From the NCBI RefSeq assembly GCF_003711225.1, contig NZ_CP031030.1, forward strand, positions 6,809,501 to 6,873,500: DNA of 64,000 nt, read 5' to 3'. Below the pieces are notes generated by a model. That model was not told the DNA's origin and searched no databases. It saw only the letters and a list, made by a program, of their open reading frames with translations. Position 1 is the stretch's first letter, and each line of letters begins with the position of its first letter. Shown here piece after piece: positions 1-8,204 of the stretch. The stretch is from Runella sp. SP2 (GTDB lineage Bacteria; Bacteroidota; Bacteroidia; Cytophagales; Spirosomataceae). The position numbers and the translations under genes are program-made.

Positions 1-457
1 CACTGTCGTTCACCGAGGGGAGGATTTCCGTCCAACTGTGAAGTATTGGCTTATTCCTGACGTCAAAAATCGGGTCAAAGAAGGGAAAATAAAAACCCGT
101 TTCAATAGCCTTACCAAAGCTATTGAGCCGAAGCGTGTATTGATAGAAAATACCCAAACGGGAGAGGAAGAATGGCTTGAGGCAGACTTTGTATTAATGC
201 TCATTGGGTATATACCAGACGGAGCATTGCTTCAGCGGTGTGGTGTGGAGTTGCGCCAACCAAGCATGGTGCCAGTATATGACCCAGAAACCTTTGAAAC
301 CAACGTCTCTGGTTTATACTTGTGTGGCACCGTGGTGGCAGGTATTCATACTGAAAAAGTCTTCATCGAAAACGGACGCGACCATGCAGCCGCTATCATT
401 GACCATATTGCGGGTCGTAAGGTACGTAAGGTAAAAGAATTGATTGATCGGATTTAG
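1..457 (+). CDS. ypdA: YpdA-family flavoprotein disulfide reductase, 3' end (partial)
   Basis: The reading frame is open from base 2 and ends with TAG at 455-457, so only about the last 151 residues are in the window. The visible part carries the C-terminal NAD/FAD-domain signature of thioredoxin-reductase-like proteins: an LMLIGY strand, then the FAD-closing segment GTVVAGIHTEKVFIENGRDH, typical of the YpdA group (putative bacillithiol-disulfide reductase, cytoplasmic). The FAD Rossmann motif lies outside the window. Identification as YpdA rests on the GxVxAG...ENGR pattern. A generic thioredoxin-reductase-like oxidoreductase is the alternative. It converges on the AraC gene that follows, with only 4 nt between the stop codons. 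Confidence 0.75.
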   Translation, partial: TVVHRGEDFRPTVKYWLIPDVKNRVKEGKIKTRFNSLTKAIEPKRVLIENTQTGEEEWLEADFVLMLIGYIPDGALLQRCGVELRQPSMVPVYDPETFETNVSGLYLCGTVVAGIHTEKVFIENGRDHAAAIIDHIAGRKVRKVKELIDRI

Positions 458-461
458 CGGC

Positions 462-1040
462 CTACCGTCGGTTTATTTTACCATAAAACTGAAGTTGGTA
501 CTTTTTGGGAGTAACGTGAAAATGCTTCTGAAACATTTTGTTGAACTTAATCGCCGAAGAGGCACTGTAGCCAATCATCACTGCTACTTCGTTAGCCTTA
601 TAACCTTTTTTCAAAAGCGAAGCAGCTTGTTCTAAGCGCTTTGTTGTGTAAAGTTGATAAAATGGCTGTCCATATACTTTTTTAAACAAAGTTTTAAACA
701 AAGCAGGTTTAATGCCATGAATCTTAGTGATTTCTTTTTCTGAAGGGGGAACATTACTGAAATCACCTTGAAGGTATTCATCATGGATTTTTTTTACAAT
801 TACAAGGTAATTGTCGTTAGAAACCGAAGCTAAGTCTCTATTAGTGACCGTTTTTGGAGAAGAATATCCATTGTATTTCACTTCAAAAGCAATCTGCTGG
901 CGAACTAATTCCAAACAACATTCTTGAAAGTCTTTTACATTTAAGACAATCATGATTTTTGTGCTTTCAGTTTGAGGTAGCACCGATTTTTCGAGCATAC
1001 TTCCTTCTTTGGAAGTGCTTGGTTGTAGGGCGATGTTCAT
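462..1040 (-). CDS. AraC-family transcriptional regulator (short)
   Basis: A protein of about 192 residues whose C-terminal 95 residues form an AraC-type double helix-turn-helix: PALFKTLFKKVYGQPFYQLY for the first helix pair and AASLLKKGYKANEVAVMIGY followed by FNKMFQKHFHVTPKKY for the second. The N-terminal half has no recognisable ligand domain. The start at 1040 (MNIALQPS) is chosen because the frame upstream lacks a conserved look; MLEK at residue 15 is a possible later start and an ATG at 1103 an earlier one. The gene is monocistronic, separated from mnmH by a 250-nt AT-rich gap containing the 12-bp palindrome TTGCCTAGGCAA at 1222-1233. The target genes are not evident. Confidence 0.8.
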   Translation of the reverse strand: MNIALQPSTSKEGSMLEKSVLPQTESTKIMIVLNVKDFQECCLELVRQQIAFEVKYNGYSSPKTVTNRDLASVSNDNYLVIVKKIHDEYLQGDFSNVPPSEKEITKIHGIKPALFKTLFKKVYGQPFYQLYTTKRLEQAASLLKKGYKANEVAVMIGYSASSAIKFNKMFQKHFHVTPKKYQLQFYGKINRR

Positions 1041-1292
1041 AATGATACTTTGGGTAAAATGAGTAACCAAATAATATGCGAAAACAGTCAAAAATTGCCC
1101 CAATGTTCAGTAAAATCAATCTTTTTATGGCCAACTGGCCACTAAATGCAATCAACTATTCAAAAATTGCTATATCGTGGTAAAAGTAGTGTCTTTTATT
1201 ACCATGGAATTAATAGTTTAATTGCCTAGGCAAAATGTAAAATTTTGATTTACTGACAGTTATTAGTAAAATTATTTAAAATACGCTTAGCA

Positions 1293-2312
1293 TTAATATG
1301 CTTTGAATTGTAGGATAGCTTGCGCCGTAGCCGTGGGGTTGTCGTCGGTAAGGTGGAGGTGATGAGAAATCGCGCGTTGAGAAAGCTCGTAGAGGTAGGC
1401 TTTATCGTAGTAGTTGAGCGAAATATCGGCTACCGTAGCGTAGTCGTGGCGTTGGAGGGCCTCAATGGCGGCTTTGTAGTGCTGGCCGCCAAGGCGTTTT
1501 TTGATGCGCTCGGTGGCAGCTTGTAGTAAGGTGTGGTCGTAGCAAGCGTATTCGCGGACGAGGCGTTGAATACGGAGGGCTTTGGGGAGATCAACAAAAA
1601 CAAACTCCGTCGGTTGCTGCATTTGTTGCCAAAAAGCCAGCGGAATAAAACAACCTCCAATGTGCCGACTTTCGCTTTCGAGCCAAACCCGTTGTTGTGG
1701 GTTAAGCAAACGCCATTGTTGATGCAACAGGTTTTCAAATTGCTCAGATGAAGGCTGCGGCGCTTGGCCAATCGCACCGTAGGCTGAGCCTTTATGGTGG
1801 GCGATGGCCTCCAAATCAATGACTTGTTCGCCCATTTCGGCCAGTGCACGTAGAATATCGGTTTTGCCGCTCCCTGTTGGGCCACCCAAAATGGCCATGT
1901 TTTGCGGGTGCTGAAACGACTCCAAAACGTGATTACGGTAGGCTTTGTAGCCCCCTTCGAGGGTTGATACGCGGAAGCCCGCAGTTCGCAATAACCACGC
2001 AAAGCTTCCACTGCGCATTCCTCCGCGCCAGCAGTGAACCAGCGCTTCCCGCTGAGGAGCGACTAAATCGGCTTTTTTGACGAATAAAGCGAGCTTAGGT
2101 CCGACCATTTCTAACCCAAGTCGAACAGCAGCATCGCGCCCTTGTTGTTTGTAGCAAGTGCCTACTTTGACCCGTTCATCGTTGCTAAAAAGAGGGATGT
2201 TGATAGCGCCAGGAATGTGAGCGTGGCTATATTCGCCTGGCGACCGCACGTCGATGATAGGCAAGCGCTGGGAGGCTTGCAAAAAATCAGCGGGAGAGAG
2301 TGCCGTCGCCAT
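1293..2312 (-). CDS. mnmH: tRNA 2-selenouridine synthase
   Basis: MnmH (SelU/YbbB) converts 5-substituted 2-thiouridine at the wobble position of certain tRNAs into 2-selenouridine using selenophosphate, through a geranylated intermediate. The 339-residue protein has the expected architecture: an N-terminal rhodanese domain with active-site Cys94 in HCWRGGMRSGS, then a P-loop domain with GPTGSGKT at residues 144-151. Length matches the family. It lies 12 nt downstream of the MTHFR-like gene on the same strand and probably shares its transcript. No selD (selenophosphate synthase) is visible in the window, so whether selenation actually occurs cannot be judged here. Confidence 0.93.
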   Translation of the reverse strand: MATALSPADFLQASQRLPIIDVRSPGEYSHAHIPGAINIPLFSNDERVKVGTCYKQQGRDAAVRLGLEMVGPKLALFVKKADLVAPQREALVHCWRGGMRSGSFAWLLRTAGFRVSTLEGGYKAYRNHVLESFQHPQNMAILGGPTGSGKTDILRALAEMGEQVIDLEAIAHHKGSAYGAIGQAPQPSSEQFENLLHQQWRLLNPQQRVWLESESRHIGGCFIPLAFWQQMQQPTEFVFVDLPKALRIQRLVREYACYDHTLLQAATERIKKRLGGQHYKAAIEALQRHDYATVADISLNYYDKAYLYELSQRAISHHLHLTDDNPTATAQAILQFKAY

Positions 2313-2324
2313 GAAATGTTTAGG

Positions 2325-3260
2325 TTAGTTTTTTCTTAGTCCTTTTGCTACAAGCCGCTCACGTAGTTGGTTTACCATGTAGATTGATGCTTCGATTTCA
2401 TCTTTACGGATGGCCACACTTTCGATGTTAAAGCCAAAGGGAATGGCGTGTTCGGTACAAAACTCAATAAGTTCATCCGCAATTTGTAAGCAAAGATTCA
2501 CCGACGTTTCGAGGATGTTTTCAGACTCCAGCAAGGTTTCTTTTACCGAATCAGGCACGTGAATACCCAACCATTCCATGAAGTGGAGTGTTTTTTTTGA
2601 CCCACAGGCGGAAATGGTAAATACAAACGTCGGAAGGGGCAATTGTTGCGCTTGACAGGTGTTGACGACGGCCGTAAGCATTTGTTTGGCATAGGCTACG
2701 TTGAACACACACTGGGACACAAAATAACTGACCCCGCTGGCTACTTTGTCAAGGACGCGTTGGTCTTCGTCGTTGAGAACAGCATGCCGCTCGGGAATGG
2801 TTACGGCACCAATGATAGAATCTTGGTCAAATTCCCGCCAAACGGCGTAAGCTTCGGGCAGGCTGGTGACAGGCGTAAAATCAGGCGAGGGGACGCCCAC
2901 AAACACAGGGTAAAAGCCTTGTTGGGTCAAATCGCTCACCCACTGACGAAGTTCGTCTTGGGTAAACTTTCCTGCGGGGCGATAAATAATTTTGGGAATT
3001 TCCAAAGGCGCCAAATGCTGACGGGCAAAATCAAAGGGGTCGAGGGCGGTGATAAATGGAAAAGGCCGTTCTTCCGAAGTGCGACTCGATTCATCTTGGA
3101 CGTCATACACAATGAGGGCGTCAATGTCCAGCCCTTGCAAACGGGCCAGTGTTTTTTCGGCAATCTCACTTACTTTTTCAGGAGCGGTTTGTGATTTGGG
3201 AGGAGTGATTCCGTAGAGCAATAAACCCGACTCTTTTGATTTGATTTTCGTTAAAAACAT
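2325..3260 (-). CDS. methylenetetrahydrofolate reductase-like protein
   Basis: A protein of 311 residues resembling the TIM-barrel methylenetetrahydrofolate reductase family, which reduces 5,10-methylene-THF to 5-methyl-THF. Supporting features are the N-terminal GITPPK strand, the LDIDALIVYDVQDE strand, and the barrel segments FFVG/VFVGVPSP, AVTIPERH and SGVSYFVSQCVFN, which match the usual order of family barrel strands. The start at 3260 (MFLTKIKS) is preferred over an upstream start at 3350 that would run through the inverted repeat at 3321-3350. It is cotranscribed with mnmH by proximity (12 nt). It is shorter and less canonical than MetF, so the substrate may differ. Confidence 0.7.
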   Translation of the reverse strand: MFLTKIKSKESGLLLYGITPPKSQTAPEKVSEIAEKTLARLQGLDIDALIVYDVQDESSRTSEERPFPFITALDPFDFARQHLAPLEIPKIIYRPAGKFTQDELRQWVSDLTQQGFYPVFVGVPSPDFTPVTSLPEAYAVWREFDQDSIIGAVTIPERHAVLNDEDQRVLDKVASGVSYFVSQCVFNVAYAKQMLTAVVNTCQAQQLPLPTFVFTISACGSKKTLHFMEWLGIHVPDSVKETLLESENILETSVNLCLQIADELIEFCTEHAIPFGFNIESVAIRKDEIEASIYMVNQLRERLVAKGLRKN

Positions 3261-3320
3261 GCTGCAATTCGTAAATGGAGTTGCAAATGTAGGAAATAGG
3301 GGGAAAATACCGAATACATT

Positions 3321-3350
3321 GTGTGTCGGGCTGCTCACAGCCCGACACAC
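3321..3350 (-). repeat. TGAG-loop extragenic hairpin (13-bp stem)
   Basis: A perfect inverted repeat: 13-bp arms (3321-3333 and 3338-3350) around the tetraloop CTCA, which reads TGAG on the minus strand. It lies 6 nt beyond the stop of the S41 protease gene and 60 nt before the MTHFR-like start, both on the minus strand. It can act as a transcription terminator or mRNA stabiliser, although no T tract follows. It shares its loop with the hairpins at 23.9, 24.4, 38.4 and 39.2-39.4 kb, but its stem sequence is entirely different. Confidence 0.85.
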
Positions 3351-3356
3351 GAAGAC

Positions 3357-5009
3357 TTATTTCTGTCCTTTCAAGATTTTTTCGTAGCGAGGCATGTCTT
3401 TAAATAAATCAAGTGCTGCTTTTACTTCGGCATCCGTGCGGAATACGTATTCGCGCTCCCCTTTTTGGAGGTAATAGTGCGACACAATCTCCCGCTCTAG
3501 TAAGTGCTTAATGTCCTTTTTGAACATGGCCAAATCGCTTTCTTTGCTGTGACCAAGCTTGGTTTTAAGGGCTTTGAGCTGTTCTTGGATAACATCAAAA
3601 TACTTTTCTTTTTTTGCCGATGCCTCAAGCGTACCGAGGTCTTTCTCTACCTGCGTTACGTAGTCGTATTCTTTGTCTTTTAGCCAAGTAGAAAATGCTT
3701 GATAATCGGCATCAGTTAGCTCAAATTCCTTGGCAGTTTTGATGGTCGGGTGTGCCGCGCGGTAATGCAAGGCATAATCAAACAACAATCCTTTGGCGTT
3801 AAGGCTGGTCACAATTGTTGGCAATGCTGGCAGTTCGGTAGCTACATCAGGTTCAACCCCTCCACCGTCATATACCACACGGCCGTTGCGGGTTTTGAAG
3901 GCCACTTTGAGCGAGTCAGGTACTTTTGCTACGCTTCCGTCGGGGTTGCGGTGGCTATAATCAATGGCCTGAATACAGCGCCCGCTCGGGATGTAGTACT
4001 TGGCAACGGTTACTTTCAATTTGGTATTGTACGACAAATCGCGGGTTGTTTGCACAAGCCCTTTGCCGTAGGTTCTTTGCCCCACCAACACACCACGGTC
4101 GTAATCTTGCATTACTCCCGATACAATTTCAGAAGCTGAGGCACTGCGGCCATTGACCAGCACCACCAACGGAATGTCGGTGTCCACAGGCGCCATTGGA
4201 GCCGTATAAGTTTTGTTCCACTCCGTTACTTTTCCACGGTTCGATACCACTTCGGCATCCTTGGGAATGAATAAATTACAAATCAATACTGCTTGGTCAA
4301 GCAATCCACCTGGGTTTTCGCGAAGGTCGAGCACCAATTTTTTCATGCCTTTTCCTTTGAGTTCCACTAGTGCATTTTTTACTTCGCGGGCAGCCGTTTG
4401 GTTAAAGTCTTTGAGGTCGATGTAGCCTACTTCGTTGTCGAGCATTCCGTAATAAGGAACATTGCCTGTCTTGACAAACTCACGCGTTACATTGACTTCA
4501 ATCAAGTCTTTGGAACCCACGCGGCGCACGGCGAGCTTCACCGACGAATTGGCCTGTCCTTTCATGAGTTTGTCGGGGTTGGCATCTTTGCGGGTTGTGA
4601 TGTCTATTCCGTCGATTTTGACAATTTCATCACCTACGTGAAGGTTGGCTTTGGCGGCGGGAGAATCTTCCAGAATAGAATAAATGATTTGTCGGCCTTT
4701 GTTGGGGGTGATTACTGCCCCGATGCCCGTGTATTGGCCCGTGGTCATGGTGCGATAATCCTCAATTTCGTCTTCGGCGTAGAAGTTGGTGTAAGGGTCG
4801 AGGTTTTTAAGCATAGATTCTATGCTCATTTTTGTCAACCGATTGGGGTTGATTTCGTCCACATAATAGCGATTAAGTTCCTTAAACAGCGTGGCATAAA
4901 TGTCTAAGTTACGGGCGATTTCAAAAAAGCGTTCGTCATTGCGGAAGGCAAAAAAACCTACGGACACAACGCACACAGCGGCAAGAATGAGTTTACGGAA
5001 ATGTTTCAT
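3357..5009 (-). CDS. S41 C-terminal processing peptidase (CtpA-like)
   Basis: A 550-residue membrane-anchored periplasmic protease. Residues 5-22 form a signal anchor. A PDZ domain follows at about 90-180 (TGIGAVI, DSPAAKANLHVGDEIVKIDG), then the tail-specific protease core with LDLRENPGG at 227-235, the serine nucleophile in NGRSASASEI (about 287-295) and the lysine base in TYGKGLVQ (Lys316). The C-terminal 180 residues form a helical extension common in Bacteroidota homologues. The start at 5009 (MKHFRK) puts the hydrophobic anchor at the N-terminus; the frame extends further upstream without support. Such proteases trim or degrade periplasmic proteins from their C-termini. It follows the OmpA-like gene, but a strong terminator separates them. 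Confidence 0.92.
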   Translation of the reverse strand: MKHFRKLILAAVCVVSVGFFAFRNDERFFEIARNLDIYATLFKELNRYYVDEINPNRLTKMSIESMLKNLDPYTNFYAEDEIEDYRTMTTGQYTGIGAVITPNKGRQIIYSILEDSPAAKANLHVGDEIVKIDGIDITTRKDANPDKLMKGQANSSVKLAVRRVGSKDLIEVNVTREFVKTGNVPYYGMLDNEVGYIDLKDFNQTAAREVKNALVELKGKGMKKLVLDLRENPGGLLDQAVLICNLFIPKDAEVVSNRGKVTEWNKTYTAPMAPVDTDIPLVVLVNGRSASASEIVSGVMQDYDRGVLVGQRTYGKGLVQTTRDLSYNTKLKVTVAKYYIPSGRCIQAIDYSHRNPDGSVAKVPDSLKVAFKTRNGRVVYDGGGVEPDVATELPALPTIVTSLNAKGLLFDYALHYRAAHPTIKTAKEFELTDADYQAFSTWLKDKEYDYVTQVEKDLGTLEASAKKEKYFDVIQEQLKALKTKLGHSKESDLAMFKKDIKHLLEREIVSHYYLQKGEREYVFRTDAEVKAALDLFKDMPRYEKILKGQK

Positions 5010-5061
5010 GGTGGTCCTTTTTATCAAAAACGCGTAAAGTGTCACGAAGTTATGAGATTTC

Positions 5062-5099
5062 CCCAAAAAAACGAGCGATGCCTCGAAAGACATCGCTCG
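5062..5099 (-). terminator. Rho-independent terminator of the OmpA-like gene
   Basis: On the minus strand a perfect 9-bp stem (CGAGCGATG/CATCGCTCG, plus-strand 5072-5080 and 5091-5099) with a 10-nt loop is followed directly by a run of seven T residues. It begins 26 nt after the OmpA-like stop codon. Confidence 0.85.
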
Positions 5100-5125
5100 C
5101 CATGGTTGGAAAAGGTTTTTAGACC

Positions 5126-6019
5126 TTATTTTCCTCCTTCAAACATTTGGAAGAATTGGTCAAGTTTTGGAAGAATAACGATTTCAGTACGACGGTTTAC
5201 GCTGCGGTTTTTGCTGCTATCGTTCGCTACTTTTGGTACATATTCTCCACGGCCACCTGCGGTCATACGCTCAGGTGCTACGCTGTATTTTTTCTGAAGT
5301 GTACGTACTACTGACGTTGCACGCTTGGCACTCAAATCCCAGTTGTCTTCCAACACCGATGCGCTGTTGTACGGTACGCTGTCGGTGTGGCCTTCTACCA
5401 AGATGTCGAAATCTTTGCGGTCGTTTACTACTTTAGCAATTTTGCTCAACACTGTTTCAGCTTGTGGCGTAATTTCGTAGCTGCCGTATTTGAACAACAT
5501 TTTGTCTGAAAGCGAGATATACACCACGCCTTTTTTCACTTCGATGTTTACGTCTTCGTCGTTCACATTATCAAGTGAGCGCTTGAGGCTCATCACCAAC
5601 GCCAAGTTGAGTGAATCCTTGCGACGCAAGTTTGAGTTCAAATCTTGGATGTAAGAGCTCTGACGGTTCAACGCATCCAACGATTTTTTGATGCTTTCCG
5701 CTCCATCTTTACTTACAATTGACAAGTCAGACAAACGGTCAAGAAGGTTGGTATTTGTACGCTTCAAGTACGCCAATTCATCTTCTAATGCTTTGAGCTT
5801 AGCACGTTCGTTGGTAACATCACCATCTTTCAACTTGATTTGGTTTTTCAAATCGCTGATGTCATTGTTAAGTTTTGAAGTCAACGCGTCGCAATCAGCC
5901 TTGTTTTTGTCCAACAATGCTTGGAGTTCAGCTTTTTCTTTGTTGAGTTGGGCCAGTTGTTTCTTGTTGCAAGATGCAAAGAGGAGAACAGACAATGAAA
6001 ATAAAATAATTTTTCTCAT
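5126..6019 (-). CDS. OmpA-family lipoprotein with coiled coil
   Basis: A 297-residue cell-envelope lipoprotein. The signal peptide ends in the lipobox LFASC with Cys17 as the lipidation site. Residues 20-150 are a Lys/Glu/Leu-rich heptad region predicted to form a long coiled coil. The C-terminal domain (about 165-285) is OmpA-like: ILVEGHTDSVPY, then NWDLSAKRATSVV and NRRTEIVILP, which is the peptidoglycan-binding pattern with the conserved Asp and Arg. It probably ties the outer membrane or a periplasmic coiled coil to peptidoglycan. The intergenic region upstream is divergent with pdhB. Confidence 0.9.
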   Translation of the reverse strand: MRKIILFSLSVLLFASCNKKQLAQLNKEKAELQALLDKNKADCDALTSKLNNDISDLKNQIKLKDGDVTNERAKLKALEDELAYLKRTNTNLLDRLSDLSIVSKDGAESIKKSLDALNRQSSYIQDLNSNLRRKDSLNLALVMSLKRSLDNVNDEDVNIEVKKGVVYISLSDKMLFKYGSYEITPQAETVLSKIAKVVNDRKDFDILVEGHTDSVPYNSASVLEDNWDLSAKRATSVVRTLQKKYSVAPERMTAGGRGEYVPKVANDSSKNRSVNRRTEIVILPKLDQFFQMFEGGK

Positions 6020-6327
6020 TTCTTATGAGGTTAAAGTGGATTGTATAGTTAGGTATTTGCTACAAACTTAAAGCGTTTGCTTCAACTTTTCGCTATATAA
6101 ACTCAATTCTTTGCAATTTTTACCACTCCTAAGGCAATTTTTTTTCAAAAAACGCGATTTGGAATCCTTTTAAACCGTTTTACAGTAATAATAGCTAAAT
6201 ACCCAACGACAGAAATGAAAAACAGAACCTGAAGCAGGGGAAGTAGCGGTTAAATGACTGGATTTACGAAAAAATTCCTATTTTTACGGCCGTTTTCAAC
6301 CCCCAAATCCAGAATTTTACACATACA
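6020..6327. promoter_or_regulatory. Divergent intergenic promoter region (ompA-like / pdhB)
   Basis: A 308-nt AT-rich gap between divergent genes; no ORF is supported. On the minus strand, TAAGTTTG (plus-strand 6063-6070) matches the Bacteroidota -7 element TAnnTTTG exactly, about 45 nt before the OmpA-like start. I do not see a convincing -33 TTTG at the usual 19-21 nt distance. No clear promoter for pdhB was recognised; TATTTTTA at about 6273-6280 differs from the consensus. Confidence 0.35.
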
Positions 6328-7311
6328 ATGAGACAAATACTTTTCCGTGAAGCTTTACGTGAAGCCTTGAGCGAAGAAATGCGTCGTGACTCACGCGTGT
6401 TTTTGATGGGTGAAGAAGTAGCCGAATACAATGGAGCTTATAAAGTAAGTCAAGGGATGCTTGACGAATTTGGGCCAGAACGCGTTATTGACACACCTAT
6501 TGCAGAATTGGGTTTTGCTGGTATCGGGGTAGGTGCTGGAATGAACGGTTTGCGACCTATCATCGAGTTTATGACATTCAACTTCTCGTTGGTAGCCATC
6601 GACCAAGTGATCAACTCTGCTGCTAAAATCCTTTCGATGTCAGGTGGACAATACAGCTGTCCTATCGTATTCCGTGGGCCTACTGGGAACGCGGGTCAGT
6701 TGGGCGCGCAGCACTCTCAAAACTTTGAAAACTGGTACGCCAATACACCAGGTTTGAAAGTAGTTGTTCCGTCAAACCCTTATGATGCAAAAGGATTGTT
6801 GAAGGCATCTATTCGTGATAATGACCCCGTTATTTTCATGGAGTCAGAATTGATGTATGGTGATAAAGGCGAAGTTCCTGAAGAAGAATACATCATTCCA
6901 ATTGGAAAAGCGGAAGTGAAAAAGACAGGTACTGACGTAACCATTGTTTCTTTTGGTAAAATGATTACACGCGTTGTTAATCCTGCCATCGAAGAATTGG
7001 CCAAAATGGGTATCAACGCAGAATTAGTTGACTTACGTACGGTACGTCCTATCGATTATGCAACGGTGATTGAATCTGTTAAGAAAACCAACCGCTGCGT
7101 GGTGGTAGAAGAAGCATGGCCATTGTCATCGATTGCGACGGAGCTTGCTTACATGATCCAGCGCAAAGCGTTTGATTATTTGGATGCTCCTGTAGTGCGC
7201 GTGAACAGCATGGATGTGTCGCTTCCGTATGCGCCAACCTTGATTGAAGCCGCCTTGCCAAACGTAAAACGTACGATTGATGCCGTGAAAACGGTGATGT
7301 ATCGCAACTAA
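6328..7311 (+). CDS. pdhB: pyruvate dehydrogenase E1 component, beta subunit
   Basis: The 327-residue protein is a full-length E1-beta subunit of the 2-oxoacid dehydrogenase complex. It forms the alpha2beta2 thiamine-diphosphate enzyme that decarboxylates pyruvate and acetylates the lipoyl domain of E2. Diagnostic segments are the N-terminal REALREALSEEM, MGEEVAEYNGAYKVSQGM with the ThDP-interacting Glu, RVIDTPIAELGFAGIGVGAG and VVPSNPYDAKGLLKASI, with the transketolase C-terminal domain from about residue 200. The alpha subunit gene is not adjacent, so the complex is encoded at separate loci. A strong terminator follows, so it is monocistronic. A branched-chain or acetoin E1-beta is a less likely reading. 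Confidence 0.93.
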   Translation: MRQILFREALREALSEEMRRDSRVFLMGEEVAEYNGAYKVSQGMLDEFGPERVIDTPIAELGFAGIGVGAGMNGLRPIIEFMTFNFSLVAIDQVINSAAKILSMSGGQYSCPIVFRGPTGNAGQLGAQHSQNFENWYANTPGLKVVVPSNPYDAKGLLKASIRDNDPVIFMESELMYGDKGEVPEEEYIIPIGKAEVKKTGTDVTIVSFGKMITRVVNPAIEELAKMGINAELVDLRTVRPIDYATVIESVKKTNRCVVVEEAWPLSSIATELAYMIQRKAFDYLDAPVVRVNSMDVSLPYAPTLIEAALPNVKRTIDAVKTVMYRN

Positions 7312-7335
7312 TAAATAGTGCATACCGTAGATAAA

Positions 7336-7368
7336 AACAAAAAAGCCCCCGACGGGGCTTTTTTGTTT
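7336..7368 (+). terminator. Rho-independent terminator of pdhB
   Basis: Perfect 14-bp inverted repeat (7336-7349 and 7354-7367) with the tetraloop CGAC. The GGGGC core is followed by six T residues and preceded by an A tract, so it could work in both directions. Confidence 0.92.
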
Positions 7369-7443
7369 GGCACGATTTTTTAGTGGTATCCTATCATAAA
7401 ACCATTATTTTTGGAGTTATTCATCCAAAAGTCTTTTTAAACG

Positions 7444-8181
7444 ATGAAACAGCTACTTGTAACCTTCTTTTTAGCCGCTGTGGTGAGCACAGGGCTTTAC
7501 GCACAGACTTCAGACGCCAAGGCAGATTCGGTCTTTTTAAAGTATTATACGGCCACGGGTGGCAAAGCATTGTGGGATTCGGTTCAAACTTACACCCTCA
7601 AACAAGCCTACCGCGCAGGAACGGCCAACGACTTTGATTTGGACATCAAAGCCTCAGTGCCCTCACAAGCAATGGTAAAGGTGCGTACCATTTTAAAACG
7701 TGATTTTATTTATGGTATCAAAGCAACCGATGGTTGGCTGAAAATCCCTATTGGAAGCCGTGACAAGGTAACGCAATACCAAACCAGCAACTTGAGCGAT
7801 AAAGAACGCGAGAACATGCGTCGCGAACTGACAGATATACTTATCCCTTTTGATGATTATACCACCAAAGGCTACATCGCTACCGTCGTAGGAACTGAGC
7901 AAATCAACGGTGCCACTGCCACGCAAGTAGAGTTGGAAGGAAAAGGAGTAAAATACAACCTTTATTTTGATGCAAAAACGGGCTTGTTACTCCGCGAAAA
8001 GTTGACCCTAGCAACGGGTGAAATTCAAACCCGTGACCATACCAAATACGAAAAATCAAAGTACGGCCTTTCGTATCCTTCAGAAACGACTTATGTAAGT
8101 AGCATTGATAAAAAACCGATGAAGGTAACAACGGTGACGGACTTCAACGTGAAGTTTGCCGAAGATCCGTTTGTGAAATAG
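7444..8181 (+). CDS. LolA-like outer-membrane lipoprotein-sorting family protein
   Basis: A 245-residue exported protein with a signal peptide (residues 1-21, ending LYAQ). The mature part begins ADSVFLKYYTATGGKALWDSV and continues with long antiparallel strands (VKVRTILKRDFIYGIKATDGW, KGYIATVVGTEQINGATATQVEL, KYNLYFDAKTGLLLREKL), the fold pattern of LolA/LolB-like periplasmic lipid or lipoprotein carriers. It sits 23 nt upstream of tamB and almost certainly starts the operon, pointing to a role in moving lipoproteins or lipids to the outer membrane. It is not orthologous enough to call LolA itself. Confidence 0.75.
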   Translation: MKQLLVTFFLAAVVSTGLYAQTSDAKADSVFLKYYTATGGKALWDSVQTYTLKQAYRAGTANDFDLDIKASVPSQAMVKVRTILKRDFIYGIKATDGWLKIPIGSRDKVTQYQTSNLSDKERENMRRELTDILIPFDDYTTKGYIATVVGTEQINGATATQVELEGKGVKYNLYFDAKTGLLLREKLTLATGEIQTRDHTKYEKSKYGLSYPSETTYVSSIDKKPMKVTTVTDFNVKFAEDPFVK

Positions 8182-8204
8182 AAATTTAATTAAGCGGGTA
8201 TTGA

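Noticed and set aside
1222-1233. 12-bp palindrome TTGCCTAGGCAA as AraC operator
   Set aside because: A single 12-bp palindrome is expected by chance in a window this size, and AraC proteins usually bind direct repeats. There is no second copy.
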